NCBI GenBank assembly: GCA_913053845.1
Contig: CAJXGD010000022.1
Span: 1-35,160, forward strand
DNA from: an uncultured bacterium
Lineage (GTDB): Bacteria > Bipolaricaulota > Bipolaricaulia > RBG-16-55-9 > DRJF01
DNA length: 35,160 nucleotides
Direction of reading: 5' to 3'
The translations under genes were made by a program, and so were the position numbers. Each line of letters opens with the position of its first letter. Position 1 is the first letter of the stretch. Shown here piece by piece: positions 15,570 to 22,669 of this stretch. Below the pieces are notes generated by a model. It did not search any database and had not been told where the DNA came from. It saw nothing but the letters and a program-made list of their open reading frames with translations.

Positions 15570-15667
15570 TGTGCTAACCCCCTTTGATGATAATCGAGTT
15601 AAGCTACGGTACAGATGTCATACACTACTCTCTTAGACTACCTAGCAGTGAGCTAGATTACATACCA

Positions 15668-16726
15668 TCACTTACAATGGTGTACTATTCTTTTCCCGAA
15701 GGTATAGAGCCCTAGATAGAGCCATATGGCACCTAGCTCCACTGGCACGTGATGCTGAGAACTGCTTGAGCCTCCCGCTGTGGTTGCGGAATCTTTGCAA
15801 ATGGCAATCCCCACTCCTTCGAATGGAACGGCTGATACAAGCGTCCTTTGACCAGAGGGCGTTATTTTGAAGACGGCGTTAGCGGTAACGGCCCAGAGAT
15901 TGTCCTGCGAGTCAAATGCGATACCGTCTGCTTCGGTATTACCCAGATTCACAAACTGGCCCATAAAAGAGCCATCCGGGGCAAACTTGGTTATCCATCC
16001 TCTTGAGGGATGCCAAGACGTATTGCTTGTATTGCTGCTACCCACAAAGATTTCTCCGCGACTGTTGATGGCCAGGCCGAATGTTTGACCCAGGTTTTCC
16101 TGGAGGAAGACTTTAGGTTGAGCGCAGTTGCTACTGCTTGCGCTGGGGCAATCCGCAGGGTTGATCTTGTAGACCACGTTTCCCGCATGGTGTGATACGA
16201 TAACCTCTCCAGCATACGGTCCCTTCGTCAGAACGGCTGTTGCGGCTCCTATCCAATGACCAGGGGCAGGCCCGAATGGAGCAGTGATCTGAAGTGGATC
16301 TTTCGCTGGATCTGCACCATCTAACCTCCAGAGCCCGCCGTATCCCCCCGTAGTAAAGTACATGTCCCCTTGAGCATCAAAGCTCGGTCCATCAGGACCG
16401 CTATACATGTTGGTAGGTTGGTCGGACTGGCCAGGCAATTTCGCCACCGTGGTTAGTTGAGTACCGTTTTGAGTTACACGGATGATGCGAAGATTTATAA
16501 CATCCGAGAAATACAGATTGCCATCGGGGCCGCAAACCCCTTGGTCCCAACCGGGGATGCCGGTTTGAAGTATGGGTATTGCTCCTTGGATGGAAGGGTC
16601 TACGCGGTACAGAGACGTCGGAATGTCCCAATTCCATGTACTGACAAACACAGTATCAGCCAGACCGACTGAATTAGCAAGCCACATAGTCACCACTAAA
16701 ATCAGAAGAACTTTAAGCCAGGACAT
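15668..16726 (-). CDS. Secreted beta-propeller with C-terminal membrane tail (paralog B)
   Basis: The protein has 352 residues and the same plan as the downstream neighbour: signal peptide, propeller, and a C-terminal V-P-V-E-L-helix-G-K-R tail. Blades include V-C-G-P-D-G-N-L-Y-F-S-D, F-D-A-Q-G-D-M-Y-F-T and I-N-S-R-G-E-I-F-V-G. Two cysteines in the central region (D-C-P...N-C-A-Q) have counterparts in paralog A. AAGGAGGT lies 7-8 bases before the ATG. Upstream are three 11-bp-spaced TAGTA repeats and then the SARP/BTAD regulator gene on the same strand. This suggests the regulator controls the propellers. Function is otherwise unknown. Confidence 0.75.
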   Translation of the reverse strand: MSWLKVLLILVVTMWLANSVGLADTVFVSTWNWDIPTSLYRVDPSIQGAIPILQTGIPGWDQGVCGPDGNLYFSDVINLRIIRVTQNGTQLTTVAKLPGQSDQPTNMYSGPDGPSFDAQGDMYFTTGGYGGLWRLDGADPAKDPLQITAPFGPAPGHWIGAATAVLTKGPYAGEVIVSHHAGNVVYKINPADCPSASSSNCAQPKVFLQENLGQTFGLAINSRGEIFVGSSNTSNTSWHPSRGWITKFAPDGSFMGQFVNLGNTEADGIAFDSQDNLWAVTANAVFKITPSGQRTLVSAVPFEGVGIAICKDSATTAGGSSSSQHHVPVELGAIWLYLGLYTFGKRIVHHCK

Positions 16727-16790
16727 CGCATTGACCTCCTTTTGAGGCGCTGTAGATACCTCTACGACATCACCACCCTACCACACCGAC

Positions 16791-16820
16791 CTACTAGAGA
16801 CGTACTAAATCCCTACTAAG
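16791..16820 (-). promoter_or_regulatory. Three TAGTA direct repeats at 11-bp spacing, SARP-type operator
   Basis: On the minus strand the heptamers TTAGTAG, TTAGTAC and CTAGTAG recur with cores at 16814-16818, 16803-16807 and 16792-16796, exactly 11 bp apart. Characterised SARP regulators bind heptameric direct repeats at one-helical-turn spacing, and the gene just upstream encodes a SARP/BTAD-type regulator. The first repeat overlaps that gene's stop codon. Possible -10 boxes downstream are TAGGGT (16780-16775) and TATCTA (16758-16753), both weak. Confidence 0.5.
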
Positions 16821-17646
16821 CAGGTCCAAAGGAACAGGAAGATGGTGACCTGCAGGGATTATTATTAAACTTCTCAGTCCGGATCGCCTCGCAGAGCGCC
16901 CGCGTCTCCGGCGAGGGCTTGGCCGCAAAAAACTCGGCCAGCATTCGTTGTAAACGTCTATAGGTGCGCATCATACCTGCAGAGTCACCTAGCCGAGCGT
17001 AATAGCCCATCAACTGCCGGTAGACCGTCTCGCTGCGCGTCGGCTCCAGCTCGATTGCTTGCTCGACCCGCGCGATCGCCCTCCGGTACTGCCCCAAACG
17101 CGCGTAGCACTCCCCCAGGCGCGTCAGCAGCTCCCAGTAGATGCGCCTCCAACGCCCCTGATAGGCCAGCGCCCAGCCCTCATAGCGCTCTTCGGCCAGA
17201 TAATCGCCCAGATAGAGCGCGGCCGCCCGCTCGTAATGGATCACGGCTTCATGTCCCCTCCCGGCTCCTTCCAGAGCTCGGCCCTCCCGATAGGCACGCT
17301 CAAAACGCTCGCTGTCTATCTCGCAGTCGGCCGGGGGGTCGAAGCGATAGCCCCCACGTAGTGTTCGAATGTAGCGCGACTGTGCGCCCTGCTTCAGGCT
17401 AGGCTCCAGAACTCGTCGTAGCTCGCTGACGCGATTGCGCAATGAGGAGACGGCCCGCTCCTGACCAGAATGGGGCCATAGCCACTCGATCAGCTTATCT
17501 TGAGTGACTACCTCCCCCCTCTCACTTACCAGGATGGCCAAGAGTTGCTTGCACTTGCATGTGCGCCACTCGTGCAGGCCGATCGGGTCCGTCTCCCCCT
17601 CGCGCCAGACGTGCAGTCCTCCAAAAAGCTGAATTTTTAGGGTCAC
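16816..17646 (-). CDS. SARP/BTAD-family transcriptional activator
   Basis: The protein is about 276 residues. An OmpR/PhoB-like winged-helix domain occupies about residues 3-93, with L-F-G-G-L-H-V, a W-R-T-x-K-x-K-Q-L-L-A-I-L block and L-R-G-G-Y-R-F. A bacterial transcriptional activator domain of TPR-like helices follows (about 100-240; G-D-Y-L, L-G-E-C-Y-A-R-L-G-Q-Y). No ATPase or sensor domain follows, so it is a short stand-alone SARP. The start is taken as the GTG at 17646 because GGAGGGAGG precedes it; an in-frame GTG at 17670 lies upstream of that ribosome site and has none of its own. Its likely targets are the propeller genes downstream, given the 11-bp repeats at 16791-16820. Confidence 0.85.
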   Translation of the reverse strand: MTLKIQLFGGLHVWREGETDPIGLHEWRTCKCKQLLAILVSERGEVVTQDKLIEWLWPHSGQERAVSSLRNRVSELRRVLEPSLKQGAQSRYIRTLRGGYRFDPPADCEIDSERFERAYREGRALEGAGRGHEAVIHYERAAALYLGDYLAEERYEGWALAYQGRWRRIYWELLTRLGECYARLGQYRRAIARVEQAIELEPTRSETVYRQLMGYYARLGDSAGMMRTYRRLQRMLAEFFAAKPSPETRALCEAIRTEKFNNNPCRSPSSCSFGPA

Positions 17647-17726
17647 CTTACCAGCACACCCTCCCTCCACTTAAAGACTGCCGGCGGAGATGGAGGTGAA
17701 CCTAACACCCTGACCCCTCTCCTTCC

Positions 17727-17863
17727 CTAAACGACACCGGGAGATGAATCTCCCGGCTACGAGAAGGCTGGGAAACCCTCTGTGAGGGTTGACGGCATTC
17801 GAACCTCGTAGGGGTTTTGTGCCTCACCGTAGCCGGGGATTTTAATCCCCGGTGGGTGTTTAG
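17727..17863. mobile_element. MITE-like palindromic element (about 137 bp)
   Basis: The ends are imperfect inverted repeats of about 35 bp, bounded by CTAAAC at 17727-17732 and GTTTAG at 17858-17863. Each end contains its own hairpin: CCGGGAGAT/ATCTCCCGG (17737-17756) and CCGGGGATT/AATCCCCGG (17833-17852), both followed inward by GCTACG or its complement. A central hairpin pairs CTACGAG (17758-17764) with CTCGTAG (17805-17811) and AACCCTC with GAGGGTT (17774-17790). There is no coding capacity. It sits 3 bp after the stop of the propeller gene at 17866-19134. A mobile MITE or a repetitive REP-like element are the main options. Confidence 0.6.
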
Positions 17864-17865
17864 CG

Positions 17866-19134
17866 TTACTGGAGCGGCGAGACAGGGCTGAAGACGGCGT
17901 GAAACTCGTTGGCCGACGTGTCGGTCAGCCGCGTCCGATCGCTGCCATCGGCATTAGCCAGATAGAGATCATACTGGCCGTTCTCTTTGTGTGAGTAAAG
18001 AATGCGATCCTGCTCATCCCAAGTCTCGATCTGCCAGGATTGGGCCTGCCAATAGACCCAGTTCTCACCCTTATCGAGCCATTTGAGTCCGGTGCCGTCT
18101 GCGTTCATGACACCTAGACGACCCATCTCCGCCAGCGGCGGATCGCTGGGATCGCTGGTGAAGCAAAGCTGTTTGCCATCAGGCGACCAGTTGGCCTGCA
18201 CCTGGGAGGCCTCGATATGGCGCAAATAGCGACGCGAGGTGCCGTCGGGCGCGATCAGTTCTACATCCGAGGGTTTGTTGTAGTCGGCGGCCAGACGATA
18301 GACGATCTGCTTTCCATCGGGTGACCAGGCTGCGATCCCACTCTGCGTGGCCCGGTCGAGCGCTCGCGGGTCGCTCCCATCGCGGTCCACGATCCAGAGC
18401 TGGAAATGTCCATTATGACCCAAGTTGAAGACGATCTGCCGCCCGTCCGGGGAGAAGCTCGGCTTATTGATCTTGCCCTCAGAGGTGAAGATGCAGTGAT
18501 CAGCGGTGGCAACCTCTCGGATCACATCCAGCTTCAAAATACAAAGCTGACTGCCCACCAGGCCACCCCGAGTGAACAAGAGCTCGCTCCCATCAGGCGA
18601 CCAGGAGATCCAGTCCTCATCCTCCGGCGTGTGGGTCAACTGCTTGCTCAGGTTGCCCTCGGGACTCATCATGAAAATGTCATCATTGCCCTCTCGATTG
18701 GAAAGAAAGGCGATCCATCGGCCGTCCGGTGACCAGCGAGGCTGGCGCTCGTTGGCCATATCAAAGGTCAGCGCTCGCGTGTGACCATACTCATCCATCA
18801 GCCAAATATCATTGCTCCCGTTCCGGTCGGAAACATAGGCGATCACTCGATGCAGCGGCGGCGGAGCCGTGACCAGATAGTGTTGGTAGACGCTCTTGAT
18901 CGCCACCGCATCCCCGCCGATCATCAGTGCGGCCAGACCAATCCACCCCAGGGCTAAGCTGTACAGCCATCGGCTACTGAGGACCTGCAGGCTGCTGCTC
19001 GCCCTCAACTCCTTTCGTGCCCGTAAGCCCACGGAGGTCCAATAAGCTTGCCCCAACGCGAAACAGAGCGCCGCGCCTCCGGCTAAACCTAGGGCAACCA
19101 ACAGCAACGCGCCTACAACCTGAGAGGAGAACAT
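17866..19134 (-). CDS. Membrane-anchored TolB-like (PD40) beta-propeller protein
   Basis: The protein has 422 residues. Two hydrophobic segments, at about 6-30 and 57-77, anchor it in the membrane; a basic stretch lies between them. From about residue 95 the protein is a TolB/PD40-type propeller with repeated W-S-P-D-G or F-S-P-D-G turns and Y-V-S-D-R-N-G-S-N-D-I-W-style strands. Such domains usually mediate protein contacts outside or at the membrane. The ATG at 19134 has no Shine-Dalgarno sequence, and a promoter at 19148-19177 places the likely transcript start about 6 bases before it, so the mRNA is nearly leaderless. It is divergent from the CHAT gene and shares the control region with it. 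Confidence 0.82.
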   Translation of the reverse strand: MFSSQVVGALLLVALGLAGGAALCFALGQAYWTSVGLRARKELRASSSLQVLSSRWLYSLALGWIGLAALMIGGDAVAIKSVYQHYLVTAPPPLHRVIAYVSDRNGSNDIWLMDEYGHTRALTFDMANERQPRWSPDGRWIAFLSNREGNDDIFMMSPEGNLSKQLTHTPEDEDWISWSPDGSELLFTRGGLVGSQLCILKLDVIREVATADHCIFTSEGKINKPSFSPDGRQIVFNLGHNGHFQLWIVDRDGSDPRALDRATQSGIAAWSPDGKQIVYRLAADYNKPSDVELIAPDGTSRRYLRHIEASQVQANWSPDGKQLCFTSDPSDPPLAEMGRLGVMNADGTGLKWLDKGENWVYWQAQSWQIETWDEQDRILYSHKENGQYDLYLANADGSDRTRLTDTSANEFHAVFSPVSPLQ

Positions 19135-19147
19135 AATAACCGGCTAC

Positions 19148-19177
19148 ATCTTATGCAGTCGGCAGAATGGTTGTCAA
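19148..19177 (-). promoter_or_regulatory. Promoter of the TolB-like gene
   Basis: Minus strand TTGACA (19177-19172), 18-base spacer, TAAGAT (19153-19148). Only 13 bases separate the -10 box from the ATG at 19134, giving a very short leader. Confidence 0.6.
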
Positions 19178-19190
19178 CTAGGGAGTTGAC
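19173..19190. promoter_or_regulatory. Inverted repeat joining two divergent -35 boxes
   Basis: GTCAACT (19173-19179) and AGTTGAC (19184-19190) are perfect inverted arms around a 4-base centre. Each arm contains most of one -35 element, one for the TolB-like gene and one for the CHAT gene. A single dimeric factor here could control both promoters at once. Confidence 0.5.
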
Positions 19191-19219
19191 TTTGATGATT
19201 GAGTTGTGCTAAGCTCAAT
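19186..19219 (+). promoter_or_regulatory. Promoter of the CHAT gene, with overlapping dyad
   Basis: TTGACT (19186-19191), 18-base spacer, TAAGCT (19210-19215). ATTGAG (19198-19203) and CTCAAT (19214-19219) form a 6-bp dyad with a 10-base centre across the -10 box, a plausible operator position. Confidence 0.45.
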
Positions 19220-19243
19220 TTGAGGTAGGTTAGGGGGCACAAA

Positions 19244-20896
19244 ATGAGAGGGGCTACCAAGACATCGGATGCCCAGGTCGCTGATGTTTTACCCGGTGAG
19301 GTGGCCGGTGAACAGAGTTGGCGGTTTGAAGCGAGCGAAGCCGATTTTCGCTTCGCAGTGCTCCATCCGGATATCGCAGTGGCTCTAGTCGAAACGCCGT
19401 TTCACTTCTCAGGGACAGCCGAGCGAGCTTGTCAGGGTGAACTACGAGGGGTGCGGATCGCGTGGCACCCGCTCCTGACCACCGAGCTCGCCAAGACCCA
19501 ATATAGCGTACTGGTGAAGCTCCAGGCAGCTTTCTCACCCTTCTGCCCGGCATGGCGCCTCGATCTCAGCGCAGCGTCTCAGTACCAAGCTCTCCAGGTC
19601 AATGTCCGCTGTTATCCCCTCTTCGGCCTATGGACCTCCCTGTGGCTCCGGCCCACCCAAGCGCTGTGGTTCGATCTGCTCCAGGCGCTGGTCTGCAGCT
19701 TAGGTCACGCAGCGGAGCGGCTTGCTCAGGGAACTCCCGAGGAATTGTTAGGTTCGCTGGCCTCACCTGAGCAACGGGCCTCACTCAAGACCTATCTCCA
19801 ATCGCGTGACTCGACAGTCCGATCTGTTACTCTTGAAGGCAACCCCGCCGCCGCATCGCTCAGCATACTGGATGTAGGCGACCGGACGCTGGCTCGCTTT
19901 CGGACGAACCTGCCTCGCCCGCGGCGAGGGCAAGAGGCGGTGCATGTCGGTCAGGCAGAGCGGGCCGAGCTCTTCGCTGCTTTTGGGCGACTGGCTCGTG
20001 CCGGGGTTGCTTTTTCGACTTTGCGTGGAGCGGAGGAACGTCGAACCTTGGGACGCGACCTGCACGAACGGCTGATCCGGCTGGGCCGCCGCCTCTACGC
20101 GCTCTACATCCCGAGGAGCACTCACGGGTATCTCACCGCGCTGCTCGAAGCGCACCCAGAGGCCCCCTTGCGCCTGGAGACCGAAGGCCCGGTTCGCGCA
20201 CTCCCTTGGGAACTGCTGCACAACGGTGAGGATTTTCTCTCGCTGCTCCTGCCCTTGGCGCGTACGCCGGTTCAGATGCTGGAAAATCCGAGGGGGTTCA
20301 TCGGTTCCGTGCGCCGAGTCCTGCTGGTCAGCCCACAGAGCGAGCTTGAGCAGGCGGCCGGTGAGATAGGGACAATCTATCAAGTTTTGACCGGCGAGCT
20401 TGGGTTGCAGGTCGAAGTGCTCGCCGGGCGCGACGCCTCAAAAGCAGAGTTGGTCCGCGCGCTCCGAGCAGGGAACTTTGACGCGCTGCACTATTCGGGC
20501 CATTCGTGCCACGATCCCGATCGGGCCGGCGCAAGCTATCTCATCTTGAACGGGGGACGCAAACTGCGTGCCGACGAGCTGAGACGCTTGGCCCAGGAGA
20601 GTCATCTCAAGCTGGTATTCCTCAACTCCTGCGCCAGCGGCTCGACGGTCGGGTGGGCCGGTGAGGGGGTGGCCGGGCTGGCCGACGCCTTTGTCCAGAA
20701 CGGGATTCCCTCTGTGATCGGGATGCGCTGGCCGGTGAGTGACCGGGGAGCTCGCACGCTGGCCCTCGCCTTCTACCATGAATTGGCCCAAAGCGGTGAT
20801 CCCGCTGCGGCCCTCAGGCAAGCAAGGTTGGCCGTCGGCAGCGATTCCGATTGGGAGGACCCCACCTGGGCCGCGCCGCTGCTCTATTTGGCCTAG
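19244..20896 (+). CDS. CHAT domain (caspase-like) protease
   Basis: This 550-residue protein has an unrecognised N-terminal half (about 1-290) and a C-terminal CHAT domain (about 300-550). The caspase-like catalytic pair is visible: H-Y-S-G-H-S (His416/His420) and L-N-S-C-A-S-G (Cys463). Typical surrounding motifs are L-P-W-E-L-L-H-N-G and V-I-G-M-R-W-P-V-S-D. CHAT domains are cysteine endopeptidases related to caspases and separases. AGGGGG lies about 7 bases before the ATG. The stop shares a CTAG tetranucleotide with the stop of the convergent anti-sigma-like gene. Its neighbours (TolB-like propeller, zinc-finger protein, sigma-like protein) suggest a regulated proteolysis module. No signal peptide was seen, so it is probably cytosolic. 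Confidence 0.88.
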   Translation: MRGATKTSDAQVADVLPGEVAGEQSWRFEASEADFRFAVLHPDIAVALVETPFHFSGTAERACQGELRGVRIAWHPLLTTELAKTQYSVLVKLQAAFSPFCPAWRLDLSAASQYQALQVNVRCYPLFGLWTSLWLRPTQALWFDLLQALVCSLGHAAERLAQGTPEELLGSLASPEQRASLKTYLQSRDSTVRSVTLEGNPAAASLSILDVGDRTLARFRTNLPRPRRGQEAVHVGQAERAELFAAFGRLARAGVAFSTLRGAEERRTLGRDLHERLIRLGRRLYALYIPRSTHGYLTALLEAHPEAPLRLETEGPVRALPWELLHNGEDFLSLLLPLARTPVQMLENPRGFIGSVRRVLLVSPQSELEQAAGEIGTIYQVLTGELGLQVEVLAGRDASKAELVRALRAGNFDALHYSGHSCHDPDRAGASYLILNGGRKLRADELRRLAQESHLKLVFLNSCASGSTVGWAGEGVAGLADAFVQNGIPSVIGMRWPVSDRGARTLALAFYHELAQSGDPAAALRQARLAVGSDSDWEDPTWAAPLLYLA

Positions 20897-21519
20897 CCCT
20901 TCCCCAGGAGATAGCTCCGCAGCTGGCCGGACCACTCAGCGCTCAGACCGCATTCTGTGCCATGGTGCTCGATGAGCTCTCCCAGTCGTCGGGGCGGGAT
21001 GTCACCGAGACTCCGGGCGTGCTCCCGTTCCAGAATCGTGGCCAAGAGGGCCGCGACTGCTACAGCGATCCGGTCATCGGTTGCGCCCCTGACCGGTTGA
21101 GGTCTCGCATGGGCGATCTCTCTCAAGGGCCTTTCGGCCAACAACTCCCAGATCTCACCCCAAACTTCAAGTTCCTGGGGACGATGGAGATTCAGAAAAC
21201 CCTTCAGTTGCTCGAACAGCTCGTTTTTCTGCGCGCGCTCCAGCAATTGATCTGGCTGAGGCAAGGCCGCGCTCAGCCGATCGCTCAGCCGATCCCAGGC
21301 GGCCCGCAGGTCGCTCAGTGCCTCGAAGCACTGCCCACAGCTATTCAGATGCGCCGCGACCGTCATCCGCTCGCTCCGATCGAGCTCCTCGGCGGCATAG
21401 GCGATGAGCAGCTCCTGGGGGAGATGGTCGCCATACTCAGGCATGACAGCCTGTCCCCGGAACGCTTGCATCAGGAAAGGCTGCAATTCAAACTCGTTCG
21501 GCCGTTGGCTCAATGGCAT
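20893..21519 (-). CDS. Zinc-finger (zf-HC2) anti-sigma-like protein
   Basis: The protein has 208 residues, starting at the ATG at 21519, which has GAGAGGAG about 6 bases upstream; further in-frame codons upstream lack this. Residues 34-72 carry the anti-sigma zinc motif H-x3-C-x2-C (His57, Cys61, Cys64) after L-L-I-A-Y-A-A-E-E-L. The remainder is helical. No membrane segment is seen, so unlike many anti-sigma factors it is probably soluble. The start overlaps the end of the sigma-like gene by 32 bases, the usual sigma/anti-sigma coupling. The stop overlaps the convergent CHAT stop. The protein could be held in complex with the sigma-like protein and be a CHAT substrate; this is inference. Confidence 0.7.
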   Translation of the reverse strand: MPLSQRPNEFELQPFLMQAFRGQAVMPEYGDHLPQELLIAYAAEELDRSERMTVAAHLNSCGQCFEALSDLRAAWDRLSDRLSAALPQPDQLLERAQKNELFEQLKGFLNLHRPQELEVWGEIWELLAERPLREIAHARPQPVRGATDDRIAVAVAALLATILEREHARSLGDIPPRRLGELIEHHGTECGLSAEWSGQLRSYLLGKG

Positions 21520-22669
21520 TCTCTGCTCCTCTCTGAGCATCTGTCTCATCGCTGGCAAAGCCCAATGCTCGTGCGGTCAGGTTGAGGTCGCGCTCGATGC
21601 GACGCTTGGTCATATAATCACCTGGATGAGGGCCACCGGGAAACCGACGACAGACCTCCACCCAACTGAACCGGCATCCCTGGATCATATCCAAGGTTAC
21701 CTGCTCCAGAGGGGTGACCTGAGGTGGCTTGGCGCGCCCGACGGCGGGGAAGTGGCTGAAGACATAGATCATATACGCCTTTAAACCTGTCAGCGCGCGG
21801 CGCGACTCGCGCTTGAGCTGGGCGAAGATCAGGCAGAGCTCCAGACGCCGCCGCTCGGCCGGATCGCGCAAGTCAGTTAGAAAATGAGCTAAGCGGTCAT
21901 CAGGGCGGTGGCAACGGACCAGCCGGTCCTGGTAGCGCAGCCGCTCCAGAGCCACGCACGCTTCGTATTCAGGCTGCTCGGCGAAGGTCGTCCAAGCATA
22001 GTTTTCCAGCTCATGCTGGGGAACCTCCTGGCGAAATCCCAGCCGGGGGCAGACCGGTGTGATCCAAGGGCAATACTGGCACGCCCTACGGCGATGGTCC
22101 GAGGAACCGCTGAAGGCGGCGCAGAGGCGATCGAGCAGTGAGCCGCTCTGAGATGAACTTCCGTCCAGGAGCTCATATTGTCTGGACACGAATTCGGCCA
22201 AGAAGTAGTCGCTGAGCCCTTCGAGTGAGGGGTGATCAGAGATGCTGAAAGAGGCGGCAAAGCGCTTTCCGAGCTCCTCTTGCAGCTCATATTTAGCCCA
22301 GCTGAGGTAGCGCCGGTGCGTTTGCGCTCGGTGGCTTGTCGCGATGCCTACCAGCAACTCATGCGTGGTATAGGGCCTGCGGTCAAGTCCCCGGCGGCGC
22401 AACGCCTCGATCAGGCGGTAGCGGACCGTCTCTCTCCCGATCCGCCGGATCTTGCCGCTTTGGAGCTCACCCCAGAGTGCAGTGAAGGCATCCAAGACCG
22501 CGTCTTCCAGCTCATCTTGCTTACGGGGACGACCGCCGCTATGATGCCCAGCGAAGAGATGCTTGAGCTGTTCGGCGTAAAAACCCCAACTGCGCAGCAA
22601 TTCCAGCGCTATCTGTTGGATCAGCTCACGCCGAGCCAGCGCCTCCCGGTCGTTCACGACTACCTCCAT
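21488..22669 (-). CDS. Divergent sigma-factor-like protein with Cys cluster
   Basis: The protein has 393 residues, starting at the ATG at 22669 with GGTGGAG just upstream. I do not recognise a standard family. Residues 50-95 resemble sigma-70 region 2 (D-E-L-E-D-A-V-L-D-A-F-T-A-L-W, then R-E-T-V-R-Y-R-L-I-E-A-L-R-R-R-G). Residues 197-207 hold C-x2-C-x6-C, a possible metal site. The C-terminal about 60 residues contain a helical, basic segment that could bind DNA in place of region 4. The protein is much longer than an ECF sigma factor. The coupled anti-sigma-like gene supports the assignment. The start lies inside the end of gltX (44-base overlap). An unrelated DNA-binding role cannot be excluded. 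Confidence 0.5.
   Translation of the reverse strand: MEVVVNDREALARRELIQQIALELLRSWGFYAEQLKHLFAGHHSGGRPRKQDELEDAVLDAFTALWGELQSGKIRRIGRETVRYRLIEALRRRGLDRRPYTTHELLVGIATSHRAQTHRRYLSWAKYELQEELGKRFAASFSISDHPSLEGLSDYFLAEFVSRQYELLDGSSSQSGSLLDRLCAAFSGSSDHRRRACQYCPWITPVCPRLGFRQEVPQHELENYAWTTFAEQPEYEACVALERLRYQDRLVRCHRPDDRLAHFLTDLRDPAERRRLELCLIFAQLKRESRRALTGLKAYMIYVFSHFPAVGRAKPPQVTPLEQVTLDMIQGCRFSWVEVCRRFPGGPHPGDYMTKRRIERDLNLTARALGFASDETDAQRGAENAIEPTAERV

Noticed and set aside
15620-15660. SARP-type repeats before paralog A
   Set aside because: Two CTAG cores are 11 bp apart (15642 and 15653), but a third copy is out of phase and the heptamers do not match the set at 16791-16820.
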